In this document: piece after piece, positions 49,198 through 57,640 of the stretch
How the letters are laid out: each line of letters begins with the position of its first letter
Position numbering within the stretch: the first letter of the stretch is position 1
NCBI GenBank assembly: GCA_963849365.1
Contig: CAWKHA010000003.1
Location: 509,645-573,644 of the forward strand
Direction: 5' to 3'
DNA: 64,000 nucleotides
From: CAVQCJ01 sp963849365
GTDB lineage: Bacteria; Actinomycetota; Actinomycetes; Prado026
Made by a program: the position numbers and the translations under genes
The notes under the pieces: generated by a model
What the model was told of the DNA's origin: nothing
Seen by the model: only the letters and a program-made list of their open reading frames with translations
Database searches by the model: none

Positions 49198-50105
49198 CCG
49201 CTGCGGCCGGGATCCTGCTCACCGGCTACACCGGGCCGCCGGACCTGACCGCGGCCGCGGCGCTGGGCAGCTGGGTGCTCGACCCGGGCGGTCTGGCCCT
49301 GGTGCTGGCGCTCGGGATGCCGTACCTGCTGGCCGTGCGGCGGGTCCGGTCTGCGGGCGAGCGCTGGCCGCCGGGGCGGGTGGTCGGCTTCGGTGCCGGC
49401 CTGGTCGGTGTCGTGGTCGCGACCATGTCGTTCCTGGGCGTCTACGCGCACGTGCTGTTCTGGGTGACCGCCGTGCAGCTCGCCCTCCTGCTGACGGTGG
49501 TCCCGGTCCTGCTCTCGCTGGGTGCCCCGGTCTCGCTCGTGCGGACCACGTCGCAGACCGCTGGAGCCCGGGCCGACCGGTGGCTGGCCTGGCCTGCGGT
49601 GCGGCTGCTGACCTTCCCGGTCGTGGCCGCGGCCGTGGTAGCTGCGGTGCCCTTCGTCGTCTACTTCACGCCGCTGTTCGAGGCGAGCCTGCGGTCGTGG
49701 CCGGTGTACTGGCTGCTGCACGCCGCGCTGCTCGCGGTGGGCCTCACGTTCTTCTGGCCGGTGCTCTCGGTGGACGGCGAGCCGCGGCTGCCGTACGCGG
49801 CCCTCGCTGCGGTCGTCCTCGTCGAGACTCTCGTGGACTCGGTCCCGGGCATCGTCCTGTGGCTGGGCACGCACGTCCTCGCCCGGGACTACTACCTCGA
49901 GGTGGCCCGACCGTGGGGCCGCTCGGCGCTGTCCGACCAGCGGTTCGGCGGAGTGATGCTGTGGGGGATCGGCGAAGTGGTCGGTCTCCCGCTGCTGATG
50001 CTCGTGGTCGTGCAGTGGGTGCGCGCCGACGCGCGGGAGGCCGCGCGGATCGATGCCGAGCTGGACCGCGCCGAGCTCGAGCAGGGCGATCCAGGTATCG
50101 CATGA
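49194..50105 (+). CDS. CtaG-like cytochrome c oxidase assembly membrane protein
   Basis: A 303-residue integral membrane protein with about seven hydrophobic segments. Landmarks are LLTGYTGPPD near the N-terminus, MSFLGVYAHVLFWVTAVQLALLLTV, LGAPVSLV, LLHAALLAVGLTFFWPVL, LVETLVDSVPGIVLWL and MLWGIGEVVGLPLLML. This pattern fits the actinobacterial CtaG (caa3-type) family, thought to help insert copper into cytochrome oxidase. GTG at 49194 overlaps pheT by 4 bp. The TGA stop (50103-50105) lies inside the ARG box of the argC promoter. Confidence 0.8.
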   Translation: MTAAAGILLTGYTGPPDLTAAAALGSWVLDPGGLALVLALGMPYLLAVRRVRSAGERWPPGRVVGFGAGLVGVVVATMSFLGVYAHVLFWVTAVQLALLLTVVPVLLSLGAPVSLVRTTSQTAGARADRWLAWPAVRLLTFPVVAAAVVAAVPFVVYFTPLFEASLRSWPVYWLLHAALLAVGLTFFWPVLSVDGEPRLPYAALAAVVLVETLVDSVPGIVLWLGTHVLARDYYLEVARPWGRSALSDQRFGGVMLWGIGEVVGLPLLMLVVVQWVRADAREAARIDAELDRAELEQGDPGIA

Positions 50106-50112
50106 ATATGCG
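50099..50112. promoter_or_regulatory. ARG box (ArgR operator) of the arg operon
   Basis: CGCATGAATATGCG is a perfect palindrome (CGCAT/ATGCG arms) resembling ARG boxes with TGCAT/ATGCA half sites. It covers the -35 region of the argC promoter and is AT-rich against a very G+C-rich background. ArgR is encoded in this operon, so feedback by arginine is likely. Confidence 0.75.
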
Positions 50113-50120
50113 TAGTCTGA

Positions 50121-50126
50121 TATAAA
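50121..50126 (+). promoter_or_regulatory. -10 box of the leaderless argC promoter
   Basis: TATAAA ends 6 nt before the argC ATG (50133). The only upstream candidate for ribosome binding is poor. The surrounding AT-rich sequence also looks like a weaker second operator half. Confidence 0.55.
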
Positions 50127-50132
50127 TGTCCC

Positions 50133-51170
50133 ATGGGGACGACGGTGTCGGTGGCCGGGGCCAGCGGCTACGCCGGTGGCGAGCTGCTGCGGCTGCTGCT
50201 GGGCCACCCCGGGCTCGAGCTCGGCGCGATCTGCGCCGGCAGCACGGCCGGTCGACCGGTGACCGAGCTGCACCCCGGGCTGCTCCCGCTGGCCGGCCGC
50301 ACCTTCGCACCCACGGACGTCGAGGTGCTCGCCGCGTCCGACCTGGTGTTCCTCGCGCTCCCGCACGGGGAGTCCGCGGCGATCGTGGCCGGGCTCCCGG
50401 GTGACCTTCGCGTCGTCGACCTCGGTGCCGACTTCCGGCTCGCCGACGGAGCTGCCTGGAGGCAGTACTACGGCCCCGCCCACCCGCACGCCGGCACCTG
50501 GACGTACGGGCTGCCCGAGCTCGCCGGGGCCCGCGACGCTGTCGCGGCGTCGGCGCGGGTGGCCAACCCTGGCTGCTACGCCACCGCCGTCACCCTCGGT
50601 CTGGCCCCGCTGCTGTCCGCCGGCCTGGTCGAGCCGGAGGACCTGGTCGTGGTCGCCGCTTCCGGCACCAGCGGCGCGGGGCGCAAGGCGACCGACTCGT
50701 TGCTGGCCACGACCGTCATGGGCGGGGTCTCGGCGTACAAGACCGGCGGTGTGCACCAGCACACGCCCGAGATGGAGCAGTCGCTCGCCGGGGCCGCGGG
50801 AGCTGCGGTGACGATGTCGTTCACGCCGATGCTGGCTCCGATGCCGCGCGGCATCCTGGCGACGTGCACGGCCCGGCTCGCCGGCGGCGTCGGCAGCGCG
50901 GATCTGCGCGCGGCGCTCGCCGCCCAGTACGAGGGCGAGCCGTTCGTCCTGCTCCTCGCCGACGGGGTCTGGCCGACGACCAAGGCCACCGCAGGCACCA
51001 ACGCAGCCGTGCTGCAGGTCGCGGCCGACGCACATGCCGGCCGGGCGGTGGTGTCGGTCGCGCTGGACAACCTGGGGAAGGGCGCCGCCGGCCAGGCGCT
51101 GCAGAACGCGAACCTCATGCTCGGCCTGCCCGAGGTCACCGGGCTGACGGCGACGGCGGTGGCACCGTGA
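50133..51170 (+). CDS. argC: N-acetyl-gamma-glutamyl-phosphate reductase
   Basis: Third step of arginine synthesis. The 345-residue product has the NADP-binding VSVAGASGYAGGELLRLLLGHP, VDLGADFRL, the active-site cysteine in VANPGCYATAVTLGLAPL, and AASGTSGAGRKA, then FTPMLAPMPRGI. ATG at 50133 appears leaderless behind the ARG box. The stop overlaps argJ by 4 bp. Confidence 0.97.
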   Translation: MGTTVSVAGASGYAGGELLRLLLGHPGLELGAICAGSTAGRPVTELHPGLLPLAGRTFAPTDVEVLAASDLVFLALPHGESAAIVAGLPGDLRVVDLGADFRLADGAAWRQYYGPAHPHAGTWTYGLPELAGARDAVAASARVANPGCYATAVTLGLAPLLSAGLVEPEDLVVVAASGTSGAGRKATDSLLATTVMGGVSAYKTGGVHQHTPEMEQSLAGAAGAAVTMSFTPMLAPMPRGILATCTARLAGGVGSADLRAALAAQYEGEPFVLLLADGVWPTTKATAGTNAAVLQVAADAHAGRAVVSVALDNLGKGAAGQALQNANLMLGLPEVTGLTATAVAP

Positions 51171-52318
51171 GCGTCACCGACCCGGTCGGGTTCCGGGCGG
51201 CCGGTGCCGCGGCCGGGCTGAAGACCTCGGGAGCGGCCGACGTCGCGCTGGTCGTGAACGACGGGCCGCTTCGCGCGGCGGCCGGAGTGTTGACGCGCAA
51301 CCGGGTCAAGGCCGCCCCGGTGCTGTGGACCGAGCAGGTCCTCAAGGACGGCGCCCTGGTGGCGGTGCTGCTCAACTCCGGCGGCGCCAACGCGTGCACC
51401 GGGCCGGCCGGTTTCGCCGACACGCACGCCAGCGCCGAGCTCGTCGCCGAGCTGCTCGGCTGCGGTGCCGGCGAGGTGGCCGTCTGCTCGACGGGGTTGA
51501 TCGGCGAGCGGCTCCCGATGGACCGCCTCCTGCCGGGCGTCCGCGACGTCGCCGCCGCACTCTCCCCCGAGGGCGGTCAGGATGCGGCAGAGGCGATCAT
51601 GACCACGGACACCGTCGCCAAGTCGGTCACCGTGCGCGGCGCCGGCTTCGTCGTGGGCGGCATGGCCAAGGGCGCCGGGATGCTCGCGCCCGGGCTGGCG
51701 ACGATGCTGGTCGTGCTGACCACGGACGCGGTCGCCGGGGCCGACGGGCTGGAGGCCGCGCTCCGGGCGGCGACCGCGGGGACGTTCGACCGGATCGACT
51801 CTGACGGCTGCATGTCGACGAACGACACCGTGCTCCTGATGGCCAGCGGCGGCTCGGGCGTGCAGCCCAGCGCCGGCCAGCTGGCCGCAGCGGTCACCGA
51901 GGCCTGCGCCCGGCTGGCCCGGATGCTCGTGGCCGACGCGGAGGGCGCCAGCAAGGAGGTCGCGGTCCGGGTCAGCGGGGCGGCCGACGAGGACGACGCG
52001 GTCGAGGTCGGTCGGGCCGTGGCCCGCAGCAACCTGCTCAAGTGCGCCTTGCACGGCGAGGACCCCAACTGGGGCCGGGTGCTGGCCGCTGTGGGCACGA
52101 CCGCCGCCGCCTTCGAGCCCGGCGACCTCGCGGTCGCGGTCAACGGCGTCTGGGTCTGCCGGGACGGTGCCGCCGGCGAGGACCGTTCGCTGGTGGACCT
52201 TTCCGGCCGCGAGGTGGCCATCCACGTCCACCTCGGTGCGGGTGACGCCACCGCCACGATCTGGACGAACGACCTGACCGCCGACTACGTCCACGAGAAC
52301 TCGGCGTACTCGACATGA
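51167..52318 (+). CDS. argJ: Bifunctional ornithine acetyltransferase / N-acetylglutamate synthase
   Basis: Recycles the acetyl group from acetylornithine to glutamate. The 383-residue proprotein cleaves itself before a conserved Thr, seen here in GGMAKGAGMLAPGLATMLVV. Other landmarks are AVLLNSGGANACTGPAG, VAVCSTGLIGERLPMD, SDGCMSTNDTVLLMASG and CALHGEDPNWGRVLAA. The cyclic pathway makes a separate argA or argE unnecessary. GTG at 51167. Confidence 0.97.
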   Translation: MSVTDPVGFRAAGAAAGLKTSGAADVALVVNDGPLRAAAGVLTRNRVKAAPVLWTEQVLKDGALVAVLLNSGGANACTGPAGFADTHASAELVAELLGCGAGEVAVCSTGLIGERLPMDRLLPGVRDVAAALSPEGGQDAAEAIMTTDTVAKSVTVRGAGFVVGGMAKGAGMLAPGLATMLVVLTTDAVAGADGLEAALRAATAGTFDRIDSDGCMSTNDTVLLMASGGSGVQPSAGQLAAAVTEACARLARMLVADAEGASKEVAVRVSGAADEDDAVEVGRAVARSNLLKCALHGEDPNWGRVLAAVGTTAAAFEPGDLAVAVNGVWVCRDGAAGEDRSLVDLSGREVAIHVHLGAGDATATIWTNDLTADYVHENSAYST

Positions 52319-53226
52319 GCGGAGTCCCACCGACCCGCACCGCCCGGCCGGCCGCCCGGCACGAGCACGCGCTGGCGAAGGCCGCAGTGCTGGCCGAGGC
52401 GCTGCCGTGGCTCGAGCGCTTCCAGGGCCGCACTGTCGTCGTCAAGTACGGCGGCCACGCCATGTCCGACCCGGCGCTGCAGCAGGCCTTCGCCGCGGAC
52501 GTCGTCTTCCTGCGGCTGGCCGGGCTGCGCCCGGTCGTCGTGCACGGCGGCGGTCCGCAGATCGACGCGATGCTCGGACGGCTGGGCGTGCCCACCCAGT
52601 TCCGCGGCGGCCACCGGGTGACGACTCCGGAGACGATGGACGTCGTCCGCATGGTGCTCACCGGCCAGGTCCAGCGCGAGGTGGTCGGCCTGGTGAACAG
52701 CCACGGCCCGTACGCGGTGGGCATGTCCGGGGAGGACGCGCACCTGTTCACCGCCGAGCGGCGGGACGTCGACGTGGACGGCGTCCCCACCGACCTGGGC
52801 CTCGTCGGCGACATCGTCCGGGTCGAACCGGCGTTCGTGGTCGGGCTGCTCGACGACGGGCTCGTCCCCGTCGTGTCGAGCGTCGCGCGCGGTCGCGACG
52901 GCAGCGTCTTCAACGTGAACGCCGACACCGCCGCGGCCGCGCTCGCCGTCGCACTCGGCGCCGAGAAGCTGGTCGTGCTGACCGACGTCGAGGGCCTCTA
53001 TGCCGACTGGCCGGACAGCGACGAGGTCATCGACGAGGTCTCCGCCGACGAGCTCGAGCGGCTGCTGCCCGGCCTGGCCGCGGGGATGATCCCGAAGATG
53101 GAGGCCTGCCTGCGGGCGGTGCGGGGCGGGGTGCCGAAGGCGCACGTCATCGACGGTCGGCTGCCGCACGCCCTGCTCCTGGAGCTCTTCACGGCCGAGG
53201 GCGTCGGCACTCAGGTGGTGCCATGA
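52315..53226 (+). CDS. argB: Acetylglutamate kinase
   Basis: Phosphorylates N-acetylglutamate and is usually the arginine-inhibited step. The 303-residue product has VVVKYGGHAM, VVVHGGGPQIDAML, the N-acetylglutamate region RGGHRVTTPETMDVVRMVL, FNVNADTAAAALAVAL and VLTDVEGLY, then GMIPKMEACLRAV. The N-terminal helix before residue 35 is the type linked to hexamer formation and feedback inhibition. ATG at 52315 with 4-bp overlaps on both sides. Confidence 0.97.
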   Translation: MSGVPPTRTARPAARHEHALAKAAVLAEALPWLERFQGRTVVVKYGGHAMSDPALQQAFAADVVFLRLAGLRPVVVHGGGPQIDAMLGRLGVPTQFRGGHRVTTPETMDVVRMVLTGQVQREVVGLVNSHGPYAVGMSGEDAHLFTAERRDVDVDGVPTDLGLVGDIVRVEPAFVVGLLDDGLVPVVSSVARGRDGSVFNVNADTAAAALAVALGAEKLVVLTDVEGLYADWPDSDEVIDEVSADELERLLPGLAAGMIPKMEACLRAVRGGVPKAHVIDGRLPHALLLELFTAEGVGTQVVP

Positions 53227-54431
53227 GCGCCGGGCAGACGCAGCTGTGGCGGGACCGCTGGCAGGGCGCGGTCATGGACACCTACGGCACGCCCGAGCTC
53301 GTGCTCGCCTCGGGCACCGGGGCCCGCGTCACGGACGTCGACGGCCGCAGCTACCTGGACCTCGTCGGGGGAATCGCGGTGAACGTGCTCGGGCACGCGC
53401 ACCCTGCCGTCGTGGCGGCCGTCACCCGGCAGATCGGCACGCTCGGGCACACCTCGAACCTGGTGGCCAACCGGCCCGCCGTCGAGCTGGCCGAACGACT
53501 CCTCGCGCTGTTCGGCCGCGATGGGCGCGTGTTCTTCTGCAACAGCGGCGCCGAGGCCAACGAGGCCGCGGTGAAGGTCGCCCGGCGGACCGGCCGGCCC
53601 GCCATGGTCGCGGCCGAGGGGTCCTTCCACGGCCGGACCACCGGTGCGCTGGCGCTGACCGGCCAGCCGGCCAAGCGCGCCCCCTTCGAGCCGTTGCTCC
53701 CCGGCGTCCGCTTCGTGCCGTACGGCGACCTCGGCGCGCTCGGCGCGGAGGTCGGCGCCGACACTGCGGCCGTCTTCCTCGAGCCGATGCTCGGCGAAGG
53801 TGGGGTGCTGCCGCCTCCGGCCGGCTACCTCGTCGGCGCGGCGGACCTGTGCCGCGCCGCCGGCGCCCTGTTCGTGCTGGACGAGGTGCAGACCGGCGTC
53901 GGGCGGACCGGGCACTGGTTCGCGCACCAGGCCGACGCCCTCGCCCCGGACGTCGTCACGCTGGCCAAGGGTCTGGGCGGCGGTCTGCCGCTGGGGGCCT
54001 GCGTCGCGTTCGGCGAGTCGGCAGCGCTGCTGGGTCCCGGCCAGCACGGGTCGACGTTCGGCGGCAACCCGGTCACGTGCGCGGCCGCGCTGGCCGTGCT
54101 GGACACGATCGAACGCGACGACCTGCTGTCCAGGGCCGCTCAGCTCGGTCATGTGCTCGCCACCGGCGTGAACGCGCTGGGCCACCCGCTGGTCGCCTCC
54201 GTGCGGGGGAGCGGCCTGCTGCTGGGGATCGTGCTGAGCGCGCCGGTCGCCAGGCAGGTCGAAGCCGAGCTGCGCGACCGCGGCGTGCTCGTGAACGCCG
54301 TCCAGCCCGACGTACTGCGCCTCGCGCCGCCACTGGTACTGAGCGACGCCGACGTGACCGAGTTCCTGGACCGGCTGCCGGCCGCCCTCGACGCGGTCGC
54401 GGCCACGCTGCCCGACGGGGTGCCGGCGTGA
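53223..54431 (+). CDS. argD: Acetylornithine aminotransferase
   Basis: PLP enzyme that converts N-acetylglutamate semialdehyde to acetylornithine. The 402-residue product has VRVFFCNSGAEANEAAVKVAR-like FFCNSGAEANEAAVKVAR near residue 105, SFHGRTTGALALTG, FVLDEVQTGVGRTG with the PLP Asp, and the PLP Lys in TLAKGLGGGLPLGA; HGSTFGGNPVTCAAAL follows. ATG at 53223. In most actinobacteria argF comes next; here argR starts 4 bp inside the end of argD. Confidence 0.97.
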   Translation: MSAGQTQLWRDRWQGAVMDTYGTPELVLASGTGARVTDVDGRSYLDLVGGIAVNVLGHAHPAVVAAVTRQIGTLGHTSNLVANRPAVELAERLLALFGRDGRVFFCNSGAEANEAAVKVARRTGRPAMVAAEGSFHGRTTGALALTGQPAKRAPFEPLLPGVRFVPYGDLGALGAEVGADTAAVFLEPMLGEGGVLPPPAGYLVGAADLCRAAGALFVLDEVQTGVGRTGHWFAHQADALAPDVVTLAKGLGGGLPLGACVAFGESAALLGPGQHGSTFGGNPVTCAAALAVLDTIERDDLLSRAAQLGHVLATGVNALGHPLVASVRGSGLLLGIVLSAPVARQVEAELRDRGVLVNAVQPDVLRLAPPLVLSDADVTEFLDRLPAALDAVAATLPDGVPA

Positions 54432-54970
54432 CCGTCGTGCACAGCCGCACGGCGCGGCACCAGCGCATCGTCGAGCTGCTCGGGCGGGTCCGCGTCCGGT
54501 CCCAGGCCGAGCTGGTGGCGCTGCTGTCCGACGAGGGCATCGCGGTCACGCAGGCCACGCTGTCCCGCGACCTGGACGAGCTCGGGGCCGTGAAGGTCCG
54601 GGCCGAGGACGGCCGGCTCTGCTACGCCGTGCCGGGGGAGGGCGGCGACCTCACGCCGAGGGCCGCGCCGGACGAGGGCGGCGACACCGACCGCCTGCGC
54701 CGGCGGTGCCAGAACCTCCTGGTCTCGGTCGACAGCTCGGCCAACATCGTCATCCTGCGTACGCCGCCCGGCGGCGCGCAGTACCTCGCGTCGGCCATCG
54801 ACCACAGCATCCTGCCGGCGGTCATCGGCACCGTCGCCGGTGACGACACCGTGCTGCTGGTGACGCGCGAAACGTCCGGCGGCGCGGCCGTCGCGGCCGA
54901 GCTGATGGCCCTCGCGGCGCAGGAGACCGACCACCGACCCACCCCACCACCGCAGGGAGAAGCACCGTGA
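54428..54970 (+). CDS. argR: Arginine repressor
   Basis: Hexameric repressor that binds ARG boxes when charged with arginine. The 180-residue product has an N-terminal winged helix (RHQRIVELLGRVRVRSQAEL, then GIAVTQATLSRDLDELGAVKVR) and a C-terminal oligomerisation/arginine-binding domain (VILRTPPGGAQYLASAIDH, VIGTVAGDDTVLLV). A Gly/Asp-rich linker and a Pro-rich tail are lineage-specific. GTG at 54428. Control of the operator at 50099-50112 is expected. Confidence 0.96.
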   Translation: MTVVHSRTARHQRIVELLGRVRVRSQAELVALLSDEGIAVTQATLSRDLDELGAVKVRAEDGRLCYAVPGEGGDLTPRAAPDEGGDTDRLRRRCQNLLVSVDSSANIVILRTPPGGAQYLASAIDHSILPAVIGTVAGDDTVLLVTRETSGGAAVAAELMALAAQETDHRPTPPPQGEAP

Positions 54971-56181
54971 GAGAGCGCGTCGTCCTCGCCTACTCGGGCG
55001 GCCTGGACACCTCGGTCGCGATCGGATGGATCGCCGAGGTCACCGGTGCGGAGGTGATCGCCGTCGCGGCCGACGTGGGCCAGGGCGGGGAGGACCTCGA
55101 GGTCATCCGCCGGCGGGCGCTGGCCTGCGGCGCGGTGGAGGCCGAGGTGGCCGACGCCCGCGACGAGTTCGCCGACGAGTACTGCCTGCCGGCGCTGCGC
55201 GCGAACGCCCTGTACATGGAGCGGTACCCGCTGGTCTCGGCGCTGTCGCGGCCGCTGATCGTGCGCCACCTCGTCCGGGCGGCGGCCCAGCACGGCGCGA
55301 GCACGGTCGCGCACGGCTGCACCGGCAAGGGCAACGACCAGGTGCGGTTCGAGGTCGGCATCGGGGCGCTGGCGCCCGAGCTGCGCTGCATCGCGCCGGT
55401 GCGCGACTACGGCATGACCCGGGACAAGGCGATCGAGTTCGCCGAGCGGACCGGCCTGCCCATCGACGTGACCAAGAAGTCCCCTTACTCGATCGACCAG
55501 AACGTCTGGGGTCGTGCCGTCGAGACGGGCTTCCTCGAAGACATCTGGAACGGTCCGGTCGAGGACGTCTACGCCTACACCCAGGACCCGGCCGTCCCGC
55601 GCGAACCCGACGAGGTCGTCGTCACGTTCGACCGTGGCGCGCCGGTGGCCGTGGACGGCCGTCCGGTGTCGATGCTGCAGGCGGTGCAGGAGCTCAACGC
55701 CCGGGCGGGGGCTCAGGGCGTGGGGCGGCTGGACCTCGTCGAGGACCGCCTGGTCGGCATCAAGAGCCGCGAGGTGTACGAGGCACCCGGCGCGATCGCA
55801 CTGATCACGGCTCGCGCGGAGCTGGCCAACGTCACGGTGGAGCGGGACCTGGCCCGGTTCACCCGCCACGTCGAGCAGCGCTGGGCCGAGCTGGTGTACG
55901 ACGGGCTCTGGTTCAGCCCGCTCAAGCGCGCGCTGGACGGGTACCTCGCCGACGTCAACGAGCACGTCAGCGGCGACATCCGGATGAGGCTGCACGGGGG
56001 CCGCGCGGTCGTGAGCGGCCGGCGCAGCGAGCAGTCCCTGTACGACTTCTCCCTCGCCACGTACGACACCGGCGACACCTTCGACCAGTCGCTCGCCAAG
56101 GGCTTCATCGACCTGTGGGGCCTGCCGAGCAAGATCGCCGCCCGGCGCGACCAGAAAGCGGACGCCGGGGACAGCGCGTGA
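54967..56181 (+). CDS. argG: Argininosuccinate synthase
   Basis: Joins citrulline and aspartate with ATP. The 404-residue product has the pyrophosphatase-loop motif VLAYSGGLDTSVAIGW, then AVAADVGQGGEDLEVI, HGCTGKGNDQVRFEV and KKSPYSIDQNVWGRAVETG. GTG at 54967 overlaps the argR stop by 4 bp; ATGs further on would lose the ATP loop. The stop overlaps argH by 4 bp. Confidence 0.97.
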   Translation: MRERVVLAYSGGLDTSVAIGWIAEVTGAEVIAVAADVGQGGEDLEVIRRRALACGAVEAEVADARDEFADEYCLPALRANALYMERYPLVSALSRPLIVRHLVRAAAQHGASTVAHGCTGKGNDQVRFEVGIGALAPELRCIAPVRDYGMTRDKAIEFAERTGLPIDVTKKSPYSIDQNVWGRAVETGFLEDIWNGPVEDVYAYTQDPAVPREPDEVVVTFDRGAPVAVDGRPVSMLQAVQELNARAGAQGVGRLDLVEDRLVGIKSREVYEAPGAIALITARAELANVTVERDLARFTRHVEQRWAELVYDGLWFSPLKRALDGYLADVNEHVSGDIRMRLHGGRAVVSGRRSEQSLYDFSLATYDTGDTFDQSLAKGFIDLWGLPSKIAARRDQKADAGDSA

Positions 56182-57596
56182 GCGACGATCCCGGGACCCT
56201 GCGCCTGTGGGGGGCCCGGTTCGCGGCCGCCCCCGCCGACGCGCTCACCGCACTGTCGCGGTCGGTGCAGTTCGACTGGCGGCTGGCTCCGTACGACCTC
56301 GCCGCCTCGCTGGCGCACGCCCGCGTGCTGCACCGCGCCGGGCTGCTCGACGACGCCGAGCTGGACCGCATGCTGGCCGCCCTGGGCGAGCTCTCGGCCG
56401 ACGTGGCGTCGGGTGCCTTCGCGCCCGGTCCGGCGGACGAGGACGTGCACACGGCGCTCGAGCGCGGCCTGGTCGAGCGGCTCGGGCCGTTGGGCGGCAA
56501 GCTGCGTGCCGGACGCTCGCGCAACGACCAGGTGGCCACCGACTTCAGGCTGTACCTGCGCGACGCGGCGCGGCACCTGGTCCGGTTGGTCGCCGCCCTG
56601 CAGGTCGCGCTGCTCGACCAGGCCGAGGCGCTGGTCGACGCGCCCGCCCCCGGTTTCACCCACCTCCAGCACGCGCAGCCCCTGTCGTTCGGGCACGAGC
56701 TGGCCAAGCACGCGCATGCGCTGGCCCGCGACGTCGACCGCTTCCGGGACTGGGACCGCCGCGCCGCGCTGTCGCCGCTGGGCGCCGGGGCCCTGGCCGG
56801 GTCTTCGCTGCCGCTGGACCCGCAGGCGGTCGCGCTGGAGCTGGGGTTCAGCGGCGCGGTGGCGAACTCCGTGGACGCCGTGTCCGACCGGGACTTCGCA
56901 GCCGAGTTCCTGTTCGTGTGCGCGCTGGTTTCGGTCCACCTCTCCCGGCTGGGCGAGGAGGTCTGCCTGTGGACCTCGCGCGAGTTCGGCTGGGCCAGGC
57001 TCGACGACGCGTACTCGACCGGGTCGTCGATCATGCCGCAGAAGAAGAATCCCGATGTCGCCGAGCTGGCCCGCGGAAAGGCCGGACGGGTGATCGGCCA
57101 CCTGACCGGGCTGCTGGCCACGTTGAAAGGGCTGCCGTTCGCGTACAACCGGGACCTGCAAGAGGACAAGGAGCCCGTCTTCGACGCGGTCGACACGCTG
57201 GCTGTCCTGCTGCCCGCCGTGACCGGCATGACCGCCACGCTGGAGTTCGACCGCGAGCGCATGGCGGCGGCGGCCCCCGAGGGGTTCGCGCTGGCGACCG
57301 ACGTCGCCGAGTGGCTGGTCCGCGCCGGGGTGCCGTTCCGGGAGGCTCACGAGATCGCCGGCGCCTGCGTGCTCGCCTGCGAGCAGCGCGGCATCGACCT
57401 GGGTGGCCTGTCCGACGAGGACCTCGCGGCGATCTCGCCGGCGCTGAGCCCGCAGGTCCGCGAGGTCCTCTCGGTCGATGGCTCCCTGGCCGCCCGCTCG
57501 GCGTACGGGGGCACCGCGCCGGCCCGCGTGCGCGAGCAGCTGGCCGACCTGCGTACGGTCGTGGCGGCCGGCGCTGCGTGGGGTGGCACCGGCTGA
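56178..57596 (+). CDS. argH: Argininosuccinate lyase
   Basis: Cleaves argininosuccinate to arginine and fumarate. The 472-residue product of the fumarase/aspartase superfamily has LWGARFAAAPADAL, GKLRAGRSRNDQVATDFRLY, TPGFTHLQHAQ-type GFTHLQHAQPLSFGHEL (catalytic His) and the signature GSSIMPQKKNPDVAEL (catalytic Ser). GTG at 56178. It is the last arg gene; citrulline synthesis (argF) is absent between argD and argR and must be encoded elsewhere if the pathway is complete. Confidence 0.97.
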   Translation: MSDDPGTLRLWGARFAAAPADALTALSRSVQFDWRLAPYDLAASLAHARVLHRAGLLDDAELDRMLAALGELSADVASGAFAPGPADEDVHTALERGLVERLGPLGGKLRAGRSRNDQVATDFRLYLRDAARHLVRLVAALQVALLDQAEALVDAPAPGFTHLQHAQPLSFGHELAKHAHALARDVDRFRDWDRRAALSPLGAGALAGSSLPLDPQAVALELGFSGAVANSVDAVSDRDFAAEFLFVCALVSVHLSRLGEEVCLWTSREFGWARLDDAYSTGSSIMPQKKNPDVAELARGKAGRVIGHLTGLLATLKGLPFAYNRDLQEDKEPVFDAVDTLAVLLPAVTGMTATLEFDRERMAAAAPEGFALATDVAEWLVRAGVPFREAHEIAGACVLACEQRGIDLGGLSDEDLAAISPALSPQVREVLSVDGSLAARSAYGGTAPARVREQLADLRTVVAAGAAWGGTG

Positions 57597-57640
57597 ACCC
57601 GGCGGGGCCGCCCGTGCCCCGGGGGACGCAGGCAGGGGCG

